Of a stretch of DNA of 64,000 nt, positions 22,092-32,333 are shown piece by piece; position 1 is the first letter of the stretch, and each line of letters starts with the position of its first letter. This DNA comes from Triangularia verruculosa. Taxonomy: Eukaryota; Ascomycota; Sordariomycetes; Sordariales; Podosporaceae. The position numbers were made by a program, and so were the translations under genes. The DNA lies in contig MU863912.1 in the NCBI GenBank assembly GCA_033296885.1, positions 62,001 to 126,000 on the forward strand, read 5' to 3'. Under the pieces are notes generated by a model. It was not told the DNA's origin. It did not search any database and saw nothing but the letters and a program-made list of their open reading frames with translations.

Positions 22092-22925
22092 TGAGAAATC
22101 AAGGAGATTCGCTGGACAAGATCCGCTTGGAAAGGGTATAGGTCGGTAGTAATCAGGGTAGCGAAGTACCTAGCGATGGTTGAGGGAGGATGAATTGAGG
22201 TCGGAGACCATGAAAAAAAGATACAACGGTCGTTGCAGTCCTGAGCAACAGACATGGACAAATACTTGAAGTGCGACAAATGAGCGACGGATTGATTGAA
22301 TTTGTTAGACTGATGACCTGCCTGACTGCATGCAGCACAGCCCCAACCACATGCACAGTGGTGCCAGCCAATCCACCACATCCAACCAGCACACATATAT
22401 TTATCGCACTTTACCGCACCTCCTTCATTCGCATAGCAAGAGGCCTGTCAACTACAGATAGGCTGACTGCAGCTATACCTGATCTTGGCACATGCCATGG
22501 CAAGCTTGATTCCCGCCAACTCATTGCGCATTCAACACTCTATCGCAGTTTATCGCACTTTCAAGCTAACCCGACCTGTCGCACATTTATCGCACATTGA
22601 ACCCCCGACACCTCTGTCTACCTCTTTCTTTTCAGCCCACTTTCGGAGATTCGTCGCACCTTCAACCCATCAAATTTATCGAGCGATTAGTCTATCGCAG
22701 TTTATCGCACATTATGGCACCTCTAGCCAGGCTCTCGAAGAATATCTTCTTGCATCGCATATTTATCGCACCAGAATGATTGTCTGGACGCAGGTATTCA
22801 TCGGCACTTCTCCCTATCTTTCGCCCACATGTCTTCTGCTTCTGGTATACTATATTATGGCCCAGACAATCCCATGACCGCGTACCGCAGAATCACCAGC
22901 CACCAGCCCCGCGACCAGTTTCACT
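22092..22925. repeat. Divergent promoter region with TTTATCGCAC repeat array
   Basis: Exact TTTATCGCAC occurs five times, at 22400-22409, 22549-22558, 22586-22595, 22701-22710 and 22762-22771. A 19-bp block, CTATCGCAGTTTATCGCAC, occurs twice (22540-22558 and 22692-22710). Near matches lie at 22411 (TTACCGCAC), 22576 (CTGTCGCAC), 22651 (TCGTCGCAC), 22675 (TTTATCGAGC) and, reversed, 22271. All five exact copies are in the same orientation with irregular spacing of about 37-149 bp, unlike a plain microsatellite. The array lies between the divergent Zn2Cys6-ankyrin gene and the 99-aa membrane protein gene. Confidence 0.8.
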
Positions 22926-23225
22926 ATGCCACCTCAAAATTTCACCTTTTCCAATGCCACAGGCAATGACTTCGGGAGCACCGCTTCCCCTGGTTTCTGG
23001 GATACCCATGGACCGGCAATCACCCTTGGTATCATCGCCACCCTTCTCACAGTGATGGGGATCTACCTTTCGTATAGACAACTCCAAGTCGCACGAGCCA
23101 AAGGGGACCCGTCGCTGCCAACAAGCAGCTATCCCGAGTCTCGAGGTACCTCTTCAACAACGATTCGGCTCACCGGCCGGGCATCGGCCACAGGCCAAGA
23201 CCGCCACGAGTACGTCAATCTTTAG
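22926..23225 (+). CDS. Small single-pass membrane protein, 99 aa
   Basis: Single-exon frame with ATG start. The first 27 residues contain NFT and NAT sequons. Residues about 30-50 (HGPAITLGIIATLLTVMGIYLSY) form one membrane helix, followed by RQLQVARAKGD and a polar, Ser/Thr-rich tail. With positive charge after the helix, the short N-terminus is probably outside and the tail in the cytosol. No family recognised. It could be the whole gene or the first exon of a longer one, but no good downstream donor and coding stretch were seen. Confidence 0.5.
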   Translation: MPPQNFTFSNATGNDFGSTASPGFWDTHGPAITLGIIATLLTVMGIYLSYRQLQVARAKGDPSLPTSSYPESRGTSSTTIRLTGRASATGQDRHEYVNL

Positions 23226-24606
23226 CTTTGTCTTCCACTTTGTGCCTGCCCTTAGTATCTTTGTGAGAGTGCCTTCTATCGCGAAAAAGGTACTGAAACC
23301 CATCTCTAACTAGTGAGGTCGAGGTTTCAAGCGATGGAGACATCCAGTGATATGCTGCTTGTTGTATTTCCGTACTGGATCAGGTTTCTCTCTTTGCTTT
23401 GCGATCCGTTTCTCAGTCATGACCAGCGTCACATATCTCAGTATCAACTCACAGGTACGCACCAGCTAACTATAAGCTGACTAAACAGGCCTCCTGCCAT
23501 CGCTGTGATTCCTGCCGCACGGCTTCGTTAACACGGTCGGGTGGCAAGTGTGGGCTGTGATTGAACCGGCGTTCCAAAGAGTCCACAGGCTGAGCTTTAC
23601 ATATCTCATCTTCGCAGACAGCTCTGAGGACTACGAGTTGAGGATCTAAGGGTGCATGTCGGGGTACCAGAGAAGTTACCGTGGGGTCTGAGGTGGGGTT
23701 TTGTGTTGTATAGACTATCCCTGGGTCGCTGGAATAGATAGATGGCCCTGGTCTTTCTTCTTTGAAATTCTCTGTGATGAATACCTAGGTGTATAACGCT
23801 CATGCAAGAATGGGACTTCTCTCCACAGAGAAATTGACTCGGAGGCGGTATCTTCAAGATTATGTTTGCTTCATGTTTGTTTCCAACTTGCATAGTTTGA
23901 GTATCTACCCCTCAGGTTTGTCTTTTCTCATTCTAGTAGGTAGTTAACTAGGCTATAGCTACCTTATATGGAGATGCTGGATTGGCAATCAACCCCGAAA
24001 TCGTTCCGTGAACCTTGTGCAGGGCACGGTAGAATCCAAGCATGTAAAAGATCAAAAAGAATACCTTCCATTTCATCCAAGCTTGATCTGTCCTGTATCC
24101 GTGTTTGCGTATTTCTTATTAGCTTCCGCTGTCTTTAATCTGAGCTCTGATATTTCCAATACAAGCGTTATCTGTCTTAAATCGTTCTAGCTTGAGCTTA
24201 GATATATAGCCACCATCCGACAATCTACAAGATCTTGGGGGCCAAATTACATGTATGCATGAAGGATTTACCGTGCAGAAGCGCCGTGCCGCTGGAGTGG
24301 GGAGAATCCAAGCTTGGCCTGTTCAGGCAGAGTTGGGCCACTCTGGGACTGCCTGCACAAAAACCTCATCTTGTGGCTGTGCTTGGTTACCTCACCCTCA
24401 CATTCTTGACCCTTTGACAAATAACTCCATAAGTTAAAAACGCGTTGTGAAGATTGTCTTCCTGTCACTCAAGAAAGTTAACATTGGCCTCAAATCCTGA
24501 AGTCAGTTGACTCTCCTTGCTTTAGTTTCTTCACGCCGAAGTTCTCTCTATCATACCCCTCATTTCACCCTCATTAGTGGAGAACGCCTTGTCACCTGCG
24601 TCACTC
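23226..24606. other. Intergenic, 1.4 kb
   Basis: No supported gene on either strand; frames are short and lack recognisable domains. The right end is presumably the former promoter of the HET gene. Confidence 0.5.
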
Positions 24607-26915
24607 ATGCAACAGACTGCACCGATTGAAGATGAGTGGAAAGGAAACGAGTTGCTCATCAAAGTTGCGGAACTCTCGAGCGATGATAGCCTGTATCTTT
24701 ATCACCAATTACGCCATGAAGATGAGATAAGACTGGTTACGATCAAGCCGGGGAAATGGACGGACCCTATCACCTGTGAGCTGTCGTGCCACTCACTGGA
24801 TGTTGAAGATGAGACAGAATATTGGACTTTGTCGTATGCGTGGTAAGGTTATGCTGCTCCTCACCCACGGCTGCCGTTGAGTTCGTGCTGGCTGATACCA
24901 TTTTGGGCGATAGGGGATCGCCTCGAGCCACCGAAAATATCATCCTTGAGGGTCGGCAATGGCCAGTTACTGTCAACCTTGCAAATGCGTTGCTCTTCCT
25001 TAGAGATCGTAAACAGCCTGTGAGAATCTGGATTGATGCGTTGGTACGTCTTCTCTCCCTTCAACTGGGCTCTGGTAGTGGGTAGTGCTAATGACAGGCT
25101 CGAACTCAGTGTATCGACCAATCCAATCTCAAGGAAAGGGGCGGACAAGTCCAAATGATGAAGGACATCTATTCGGGTGGCAAACAAGTTGTTGTGTATC
25201 TGGGCGATGGGAAGAATCACCGACCAAAACGCCTTGCCGAGCAGTGGACAAGCTCCAAGGGCCCCTACCCGAGTTGACTTCTTCAATGACGAGCGCGATG
25301 GGGTCCACCTCGAAAGTTTCCGGGACGCGCTTTCCGCGTCGTTCATGCCCTCTTTCCCAGTTGACAGTGCGACCACACGACCACGAATCAGGCCTCGGTC
25401 TCTTTCGTCGACATTCCACTTGTTTTGTCTTCTCCGGGTACTGGGCGATGAAGCTCTGACCTGTGACCTTGTTAACAAGATGCGCAAATTCGCCGATCCC
25501 TCCTTCGACTACCTCGGCACTTTGATCGAGAAGTTACGCTATATGCTCCTTAATCCTTGGTGGCCGAGGTGTACCGGTCAACAGCTTTAGAGGTTATCCG
25601 CCTGAGCCGTTCCCTCGACATCTGGTGCGGCGACATGTCGAGAAAGAACAGAAGAGATCTCGACAGCTGGGTGCCGGATTGGAGTTCTGTCTACGATGAA
25701 GCTGATCGTCGCCGCGCTCGAGCCGCCTACGATAACAATACAAAGCTTAATTCCTTTTGGAAACTGACTGTTGTCAGGTCGGAAGGGGAGTATTGGAGGT
25801 ACGTGGTCAAGGGGATGGTGCAGTTGACTCGATGGCTTCAACGGAATCCGGATAAAAAGCTTCCATCGCGGCTTCACCCCATTATTCTCGATTACGGAGA
25901 CAATCTAGAAAGATGCTCAAGATTTTACAGTGACTCATCAAGAACGACATTATTTGACACTGTTGAGAGAATACGAAAGATGTGCTCTAAGCTGGCAACA
26001 TACTGTACGAATGACGAAAATTCATCGCAGGTACCATGGATGCATCTGTTTGGTCTTTCCGCTGCACTTTATCGAAGGACAAGGGATGAGTTGACGCTTG
26101 GTTTCCAAAATGACGGGGTAGAAGTCGATTGGCTTTACCGGACTCAGATTGCGGACGACGACGTGTCGTGTCCCATAGAGAACCATTTCTTTAAACAGCT
26201 CATGGCGGTTTGTATCAGACACAAGCGGGACTCGGACTGTGTTAACGCAGAACACTTGAGCCACAGACCTTTCCTTTCGCTGGAATCAATCACAAGAGGC
26301 ACAGTGAAGCGGGTTGGAACAAAACTGCTGTCCTGGGGTGATCGCCACTCGGCTTTCAACACAATTTCACGATGGGTTGCCGATTACCTGCCATTGGTGG
26401 ACGGTGACAAGTTGAGAATGGCCAACATTTTGGTGGGCGATGAGAAGAAGTACGCACACGATGACCTACTGCTGGAGTGGTTCGACGGAATGCTCCAAGG
26501 CAAAAGCTTCCACAACGACCCACGGATGAAGGACCTGGACGAGGCGCTAGTGCTCACGACTGAAGGACGGGCCATATTTCTTCTGGATGATGGCACTCTG
26601 GGGCTAGGCCCTGGGAGTACCGCTGTTGGAGACAGCGTAAACATACTCCCTGGTGGTAGAACCCCAATCATTCTCCGAAGTGTCGGTCCAAACACGCCGG
26701 CCTACAAAGTCATTGGGGATTGCTCTCTCGACTTGTTCATTTCGGAATACCAGAGGACCTGGTTACCAGAATTTTGGTCCGGGTGGCTCCCAGAACACAT
26801 CATGCGTGAATTAAACCGCCCGTGGTACAGTCGGAAGACTGTAAGTCCGATTCGTGTGGGTGCAGTGACGGAAGAAACCCAAACTTGGAGGAGAAAACGG
26901 ATATATCTGTTCTAG
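24607..26915 (+). pseudogene. HET-domain (heterokaryon incompatibility) gene, disrupted
   Basis: Exons 24607-24842 and 24914-25043 and a third from 25110 rebuild the start of a HET domain: YWTLSYAWGSP, VRIWIDALCIDQSN, QVVVYLGDG. The frame then breaks at about 25260-25265 inside a GGGCCCC run; the next frame continues with TRVDFFNDERDG and CLLRVLGDE up to LRYMLLNPWWPR. At about 25555-25575 the reading jumps again, directly to VAEVYRSTALEVIRLSRSLD, and continues to SWVPDWSSVY and a C-terminal FLLDDGTLGLGPGSTAVGD, ending at 26915. HET proteins normally have a W-x-R-x-W-V-x-Q-E segment and a DPRDK-type segment between those two points, so about 100 residues appear deleted. No GT donor can explain either frame change. 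HET proteins trigger death on fusion of unlike strains. The first in-frame ATG is 24607. Confidence 0.7.
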
Positions 26916-27101
26916 ATCGCGGATCTTTGATGGTCAGCCTATCTTGGACAGATTCCTCATTTGAATTGATTCAGTATGCTATTCAATACCAGCCATCGTA
27001 ATAGACTAAGAAGAAAAACTGGTTCCGAACTGGAACGCTTCAGTGTTCACTACCACACCATGATACACTGTGCATAAGAATTGCCTTGAAAATTGTGAAA
27101 A
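26916..27101. other. Intergenic 3' flank
   Basis: Short spacer between the HET pseudogene stop and the inverted-repeat element. Nothing recognised. Confidence 0.5.
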
Positions 27102-27298
27102 TAGCGATAACGGAGGATTGATTAATGGATGAATGCGAATATCGGCGTATATTATTATAATGTTGTGTGCCTGTGTCATTAGTCGAAGGCGGGCCTAGTT
27201 CAGTGGGCTTACTTTAGTACGGCCGCATTCGACTTATGACATAGGCACACAGCATCACAACAATACACGACCGATATTCGCATCCTCCGTCATCGCTA
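27102..27298. mobile_element. 197-bp inverted-repeat element, MITE-like
   Basis: The ends are TAGCGATAACGGAGG (27102-27116) and CCTCCGTCATCGCTA (27284-27298), complementary at 14 of 15 positions. Pairing continues inward: ATGCGAATATCGG (left) with CCGATATTCGCAT (right), and GTGTGCCTGTGTCATTAGTCGAA with TTCGACTTATGACATAGGCACAC. The arms are about 70-85 nt with a loop of about 40 nt. The left arm has about 16 extra bases (ATTGATTAATGGATGA). It has no coding capacity and lies between convergent genes. Target-site duplications are not evident beyond the repeat. Confidence 0.75.
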
Positions 27299-27334
27299 CT
27301 TCTTCCCAAAACTGCCAAAAAGCTTTTCTACGCT

Positions 27335-28087
27335 TTAGATAGCCTTCAAGATAGCCTCACCAACCGCCTTTGCACTCGCCGGGTTCTGCCCTGTGATGAG
27401 CTTCCCATCAACAACAACCTTCTCCCCCCAGTCCTGCCCAGCTTTCTCGTAATCCGCACCAGCCTCCTTGATCCTCGTCTCCAGCATGAAGGGCATCTTC
27501 TCAGACAAACCGATACCATTCTCCTCGGAGTTGCTGAATGCAGTGGCCTTCTTGCCCTTCAGCAGATAATCCCCGTTGCTCAACTTGACGTTCACCAAGG
27601 CCGCTGGTCCGTGGCTTCATTTCTCACTGTCAGCATGGGTATGTCTCAGGATATCAACAATAGGAAAAACTTACCAAACCGCACCGACAACCTTACCCGC
27701 CTCCCAAAACTTCTTCACGATCTCCTGCGACTCTGGATCCTTGGCCAGATCAAACATCGGGCCGTGACCACCAGGAAAGAAAACGGCATCGTAGCCATCA
27801 ATTCCCTCCTTCAGGATCTGAGAGAGGGGTGTGGTGGCCTCCCAAAGCGCGGACTGCTTGTGCAGGAACTCGACCGAGATCTCATCGTCCTTGGCGGCTT
27901 CGATTGAGGACTGGTCCAGAGGCGCGGCGCCGCCGCGGGGCGAGGCGACGGTGATTTTGGGGGGAGGGGAGGAGGAGGCAAAGACGTGGTGGGGGTGGGA
28001 GAACTCGGAGAGGTACCAGCCTGTCTTCTTGCCTGTGTCGGCCAACTCGGCGTGGGAGGTTAAAACGACGAGGATGGAGGGGGACAT
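27335..28087 (-). CDS. Hsp31/DJ-1 family glutathione-independent glyoxalase
   Basis: Two exons, 28087-27675 and 27614-27335, give 230 residues with a 60-bp intron. Splicing completes GAVCHGPAAL: Cys138 and His139 are the nucleophile and partner of the DJ-1/PfpI fold, at the same number as in yeast Hsp31 (237 aa). Glu28 in YLSEFSHP matches the conserved glutamate that activates the cysteine. FFPGGHGPMFDL is the family's oxyanion-side motif. Members turn methylglyoxal into D-lactate without glutathione and act as stress chaperones in the cytosol. The start MSPSILVVLTSHAELADTGKKTG is typical; upstream codons in frame are not. The promoter has a TATA box. Confidence 0.93.
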
Positions 28088-28179
28088 TTTGGTTGCGTAG
28101 GTGTGTTTGTGTGAGATGGTGATGATATGATGTGGTGGTTGAAGATTTGCAGAACTTATCCAGGGGAATTGTCGTCTCT

Positions 28180-28185
28180 TATATA
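28180..28185 (-). promoter_or_regulatory. TATA box of the Hsp31-type gene
   Basis: TATATA about 95 bp upstream of the ATG at 28087 (minus strand). A CCCCT (AGGGG on the gene strand, a stress-response-element core) lies further upstream near 28312-28316, which would fit stress induction but is too short to be proof. Confidence 0.45.
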
Positions 28186-28881
28186 CAACGGGATGTTTTT
28201 TTTCTTTCACGCAAACTCCACGATCACACCTCCATTGGTAATTCTGACGGTCGGTTGTGGAGGTGAGAAAAGATCGCTAAGCAGCCAATGTAACGGTGAC
28301 GTCACACTTTAAACCCCTCTCTGAATTCTAACGTCTTCCATTTTGCATACTCCGTAATTACGGGGGTGTGAGCCGAGGTACGTTAACCCCAGTTCTCCGA
28401 ATGTCAAAGATCGCAAAGGTGGGACCCTGAAAACTGACAAAAACCTATCACGGTTAACAACTTCAAGTCTCGATTGTAAGGGGGTGGTTTATCGCCGAGG
28501 TATCTTTCCGTGCCTGGTAGACCGGGGTTGAGGCTTGGCATGGTCTTGTGGGTGATAGATAACCCGACAACATCACAATTTGAAAATTTAGGACTGGAGT
28601 TAGTTACCTATATGATTATGGACATCAAATGCTCAGCTAACGTCAAACTTGGACTTCTCAAGCCGTGTATGCAAGAGGTATATATTCTATCCTCAAAACC
28701 CCGACTGTCACTAACTATACAATGCTGTGTGCGCTCGCTGCTAATTACATTAAACAAGTGTAACCCACTTTGCCTTTCCAACCGTCGAATGAAGCCAGCC
28801 CCCTTTTTTGTTTTGCTGTGCCCAATCTTTTAACGCCGGCCCTAAATCCGTCCCATAACGTCGTATATCCATGCACTCCCA
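28186..28881. other. Intergenic, about 700 bp
   Basis: Promoter side of the Hsp31-type gene and 3' flank of the Mid2-like gene. No other gene or repeat recognised. Confidence 0.5.
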
Positions 28882-30570
28882 TCACATCCACATCATATTC
28901 TTACTCTGCCTCCGATTCTGCTGCCAGAGCGGTTTGTTACCGCTGCTGCTCCCCCTGCTGTAAACCGAGCTCGTCACCCTGTCCCCGGCTGCGTGCTCCT
29001 CATTCATGCGTCTAGTTGTCATATTCATCTCCCCTAGGTCATCGCCTTCCTCGCTCCTCAAGTGATCCTCCTCATCTTCTTCCCCTATCCTATCCAACGC
29101 CGCCGAGAAGCCGTGGCTAAAGTCGTCGATTTCTCGTGTTAATGGTACCTGGTCTGATTCCAGGCGGTTGTCGTCCCCTCTACCTCCGTGAATTACCGGT
29201 ATGGCAGCTGCCCCGCTGTATAATGTCGGATATTGCCCCTGTTGTTGTTGTTGCTGCATGTCTTGATACTGCATGCTAAGCTCGTCACTTGGCGGGTAGG
29301 AAGTATGCGAATGCGGTGTTACAGCCGATACAGCGCCGCCCGCGCCAGAGTAGGCATATGGAGAAACCTCGTCTTGTCCTATTGGGGAGACATCGTTTTG
29401 AAATGGCATCCGAGGAGTGGTGTGCACCGCAGTCATCAGAGGTATGCTCTTCATTTGCTGTTGCGGGCCTTGATTTTGTCCAGAGAACATCGGATTTGGA
29501 CTTGGACCAGTCTCGAAAGCGTCGCTGTCTTGCGGGATGGCGGCGAACCCAGTCCCAGGACCTGGGCGGGGTGTGCTGATATTCTGGCCGCGGATGCTCC
29601 CTTTCCCAGGACCCGATCTTGAGTTGGCGTTCTGGCGACGGCGGATACAAAAGGCGAGGAGGGCTACAAGGGCGATGAGAACGGCGAGACCGCCAATTGT
29701 GGCGCCTACTATTATTCCTGTCCGGTTGCCTGACTGTGCCTGGCTAGCTTCGGGGGCATCGGTTGCCGATGAGGTGCTCTCTGTCGAAGTGGGATCGATC
29801 GTGAAGGATGGCCGCGTTGAGGTTTGTGTTGATGAAGGAGAGGAGGTTGATGTCGAGGCTGAGGATGATGGGGACGACGTGTCCGAGTTGCTCGAAATGC
29901 TCGACTCGGTATCGGTTGCAGAGCTTGAGACAGAGCTGGTTATTGTGCCCAGTGTCGTTGGCTCGCTCAAGGTGGAAACGGCCTGTGTAAGACTAAGGCT
30001 GACGGTGGGAAAGGTGACCTGTGTTGTCAACCCACTCGCGCTCGTCAAGACGATTGTTGCTAAGTCGCTCGCCGAACCGCACCCATACTGTGAAGCTCCT
30101 CCCTGAAAGACGTTCTTGTAACAAACATCGCTCCCTCCACAGGTAAAGACGTATGGATTCACCTCCGTCTGCGGTCCACTGTTCGTATCCACACACCCCG
30201 TAAACACACCGGCCGTGCAAGAGGCTTCCCCGTTTGGACAACAGCCCACTACATTGTTCTCCGTATCCAGCACACAATGTGACCCAGCGCTACAGGTCGC
30301 CGCCAAATTTTGGTCACCTCCTAGATAACCGCAGACCGTATTGTCCTGTCGCCGGCGAAGAGCAAAAAGGTCCCGTGATGGTGGTGGGGTAGGTCGACGT
30401 GGCCATGACACGACGCTCAAAGGGTGGTATGGAAGTGTGGTCGTTGGCAGGGCATCTGCTGTTCTCCTGGGAAGTGGTTGGAGAATGTGAGCGTTGCCCA
30501 GATCGAGCAGACTGGAAAGCAAGAGCAGAGCTGTTGGTGGCGGTAATCGCTCAAAGAAATCGGATCTCAT
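28882..30570 (-). CDS. Mid2-like single-pass cell-surface protein, 562 aa
   Basis: Intronless on the minus strand from the ATG at 30570. The N-terminus (PPPTALLLLSSLLDLGNAHIL) is a signal peptide; the open frame extends upstream to 30831 but adds sequence unlike a secreted N-terminus. A cysteine-rich domain spans about residues 78-165 (CGYLGGDQNLAATCSAG; VVGCCPNGEASC; TCGGSDVCYKN). Next comes a Ser/Thr-rich stalk (about 200-275). One membrane helix (IIVGATIGGLAVLIALVALL, about 283-308) is followed by basic CIRRRQ and a long cytosolic tail with a glutamine run (MQQQQQQGQ) and acidic patches. The layout resembles fungal wall-stress sensors of the Mid2/Wsc class, so a role at the surface in sensing is plausible but inferred. 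Confidence 0.8.
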   Translation of the reverse strand: MRSDFFERLPPPTALLLLSSLLDLGNAHILQPLPRRTADALPTTTLPYHPLSVVSWPRRPTPPPSRDLFALRRRQDNTVCGYLGGDQNLAATCSAGSHCVLDTENNVVGCCPNGEASCTAGVFTGCVDTNSGPQTEVNPYVFTCGGSDVCYKNVFQGGASQYGCGSASDLATIVLTSASGLTTQVTFPTVSLSLTQAVSTLSEPTTLGTITSSVSSSATDTESSISSNSDTSSPSSSASTSTSSPSSTQTSTRPSFTIDPTSTESTSSATDAPEASQAQSGNRTGIIVGATIGGLAVLIALVALLAFCIRRRQNANSRSGPGKGSIRGQNISTPRPGPGTGFAAIPQDSDAFETGPSPNPMFSGQNQGPQQQMKSIPLMTAVHTTPRMPFQNDVSPIGQDEVSPYAYSGAGGAVSAVTPHSHTSYPPSDELSMQYQDMQQQQQQGQYPTLYSGAAAIPVIHGGRGDDNRLESDQVPLTREIDDFSHGFSAALDRIGEEDEEDHLRSEEGDDLGEMNMTTRRMNEEHAAGDRVTSSVYSRGSSSGNKPLWQQNRRQSKNMMWM

Positions 30571-32333
30571 CTCGTTGTTATCGCAAGCGCATTTGGTATG
30601 CGCCTGGTGTTGTTCGCGATGTTGTATTTGATGGTGTCGTTCAAACTCGGCCGGTTCCAGAATCCAGAAAGAGACAGAAACAACAGCGCGGTCAAGGGCG
30701 TGCAGGTGGGTACGGTTATAAGAGCCAGGAGATATGCGAAGGGAACCAGAAAAGACCGACTTGCGACAAACTGGGAGAAGTTGGTGGGAGGAAGGGGCAC
30801 AGTGGCGGAGGCAATTAACCCACCAGAGCACACGCAGCTCGCAATGCGAAATCCAAGCCCTTCGACAAGCAGGGATCTACCAGACCGGGGGGGACATTTT
30901 CAGGGTCTCTGGTTGGAAGGATGGACGCTGCACGTCGGGTGCTCTCCTTCGCCCCCATCCATGCTGGTGCCAGGTACACAGGGGCCAGAACCCCACTGCG
31001 GAGAACAGCATCTTGTGTATCGCGACATCACCAGGCACGAGGGCGGATGACATGCTGGTCAACAGCACCAGATATAGACTTTATAGAACCACAGCCTCAT
31101 TCTCTGGAATGATGAGCGAACAATTCATTGTGGTCACCATATCCCGCCGACCTACAGGACGTCCGATGCGGTCGCAGGAATTTGACGTGCATCTGCAGTA
31201 GTTTGAGCAGCGGGCAGCATGCAATTACCGGCTGGCAGACCTACAAACCGGCCATGTTGGGGGATGTGAGTCGTCGTGAAACAGCAGTCTGCAAAGCTTG
31301 AAGTCGCCAGCTCCTGGGAATTGCCGTAGCTAAGGAAGATGATCTCTTCAAATGCCGTCGGGTTTGTCTTCCAAACATTGACGACGACAACAACCAATTG
31401 CGTTGTACTGTCCGAGAGAACCGGCACGGTTGCTTGTCACCGTTGGAGGTAAAGTCAACGAACCCCCACTTTCGACGACACAAAACAAGCCTCCGGCAAG
31501 CCGCATAAGACGGTTCCCCATCCTCGGATGTCGGACGAAATCTCGAATGTTTTACGGTCATAAGGAGGCAGGTTCGCCGGGCGCCGGAGCGCAACATGGG
31601 CAAAAGTACGGCTTCAACGACACACAATCATCGCACACGTTGCTTCCCTAAAAGATCACCACAGGGCTGTGTCCTGTTCCTGGTCCACCCCAGTTCTTTT
31701 TTTAGTGCCCCGCACTCTTGGCGAGCGTGGCTAGCGCAGTTCGGCAACGAACTGTGGCGGTGCCAAGTGGGTCACCGCCGTTGCAAGGGTCTCCACCCAT
31801 GACATCGACAGCAACGTCAAAAACAACCTCAATTTTGGGGATTTTCTTTTCGGGAACAAGTTTATGGTCGTGTTCCAAAGATAAAGGTTTGCCACGGACC
31901 ATCAGGCCAGTTTGAGGGGTTGATTGGTTGGAGACTGAGTGATGGCTGTCGGTCAATTGGTTGCGCTGTTTGTCTACGCGTAACTGTTTGCCCTCCGATC
32001 AACGCTCCGAGAAAACCTGCATTTGGACCAGTGGTGATGCGCGATTGTACGAAGCTTCCTCCCGACCTCATCTCGTCTCTAATGAACTGTGCCTCAGATG
32101 TGGATGTTTTTTTTCCAAGTCCTGACTGGGTGGTGGATCTGGAGATACTGTGCCGCTCGCTTGTCTTCTGGAGGGTGGGATACCGAATGCTTGGGTCTAA
32201 CTTGAATTGATGGGTGGAAGCGGAATGCATACATGCGAATCCCAGAGACGTCTTTTGTTGAAAGGAACTCCTTTCAGAACATGAGTCTTATGTCAAGAGG
32301 TATGCCTTGTGACAGAGAAGTAACCGTAACACC
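30571..32333. other. Intergenic, 1.8 kb
   Basis: Several open frames on both strands (for example 31241-31627 minus and 31862-32230 minus) overlap each other and contain no recognisable domain, so none is called. The left part is the promoter of the Mid2-like gene. Confidence 0.45.

Noticed and set aside
29537..30106. Plus-strand frame of 189 codons opposite the Mid2-like gene
   Set aside because: Shadow of the Ser/Thr-rich stalk; Val/Glu-rich low complexity.
30571..30831. Longer N-terminus for the Mid2-like protein
   Set aside because: It would place about 87 polar residues before a clear signal peptide.
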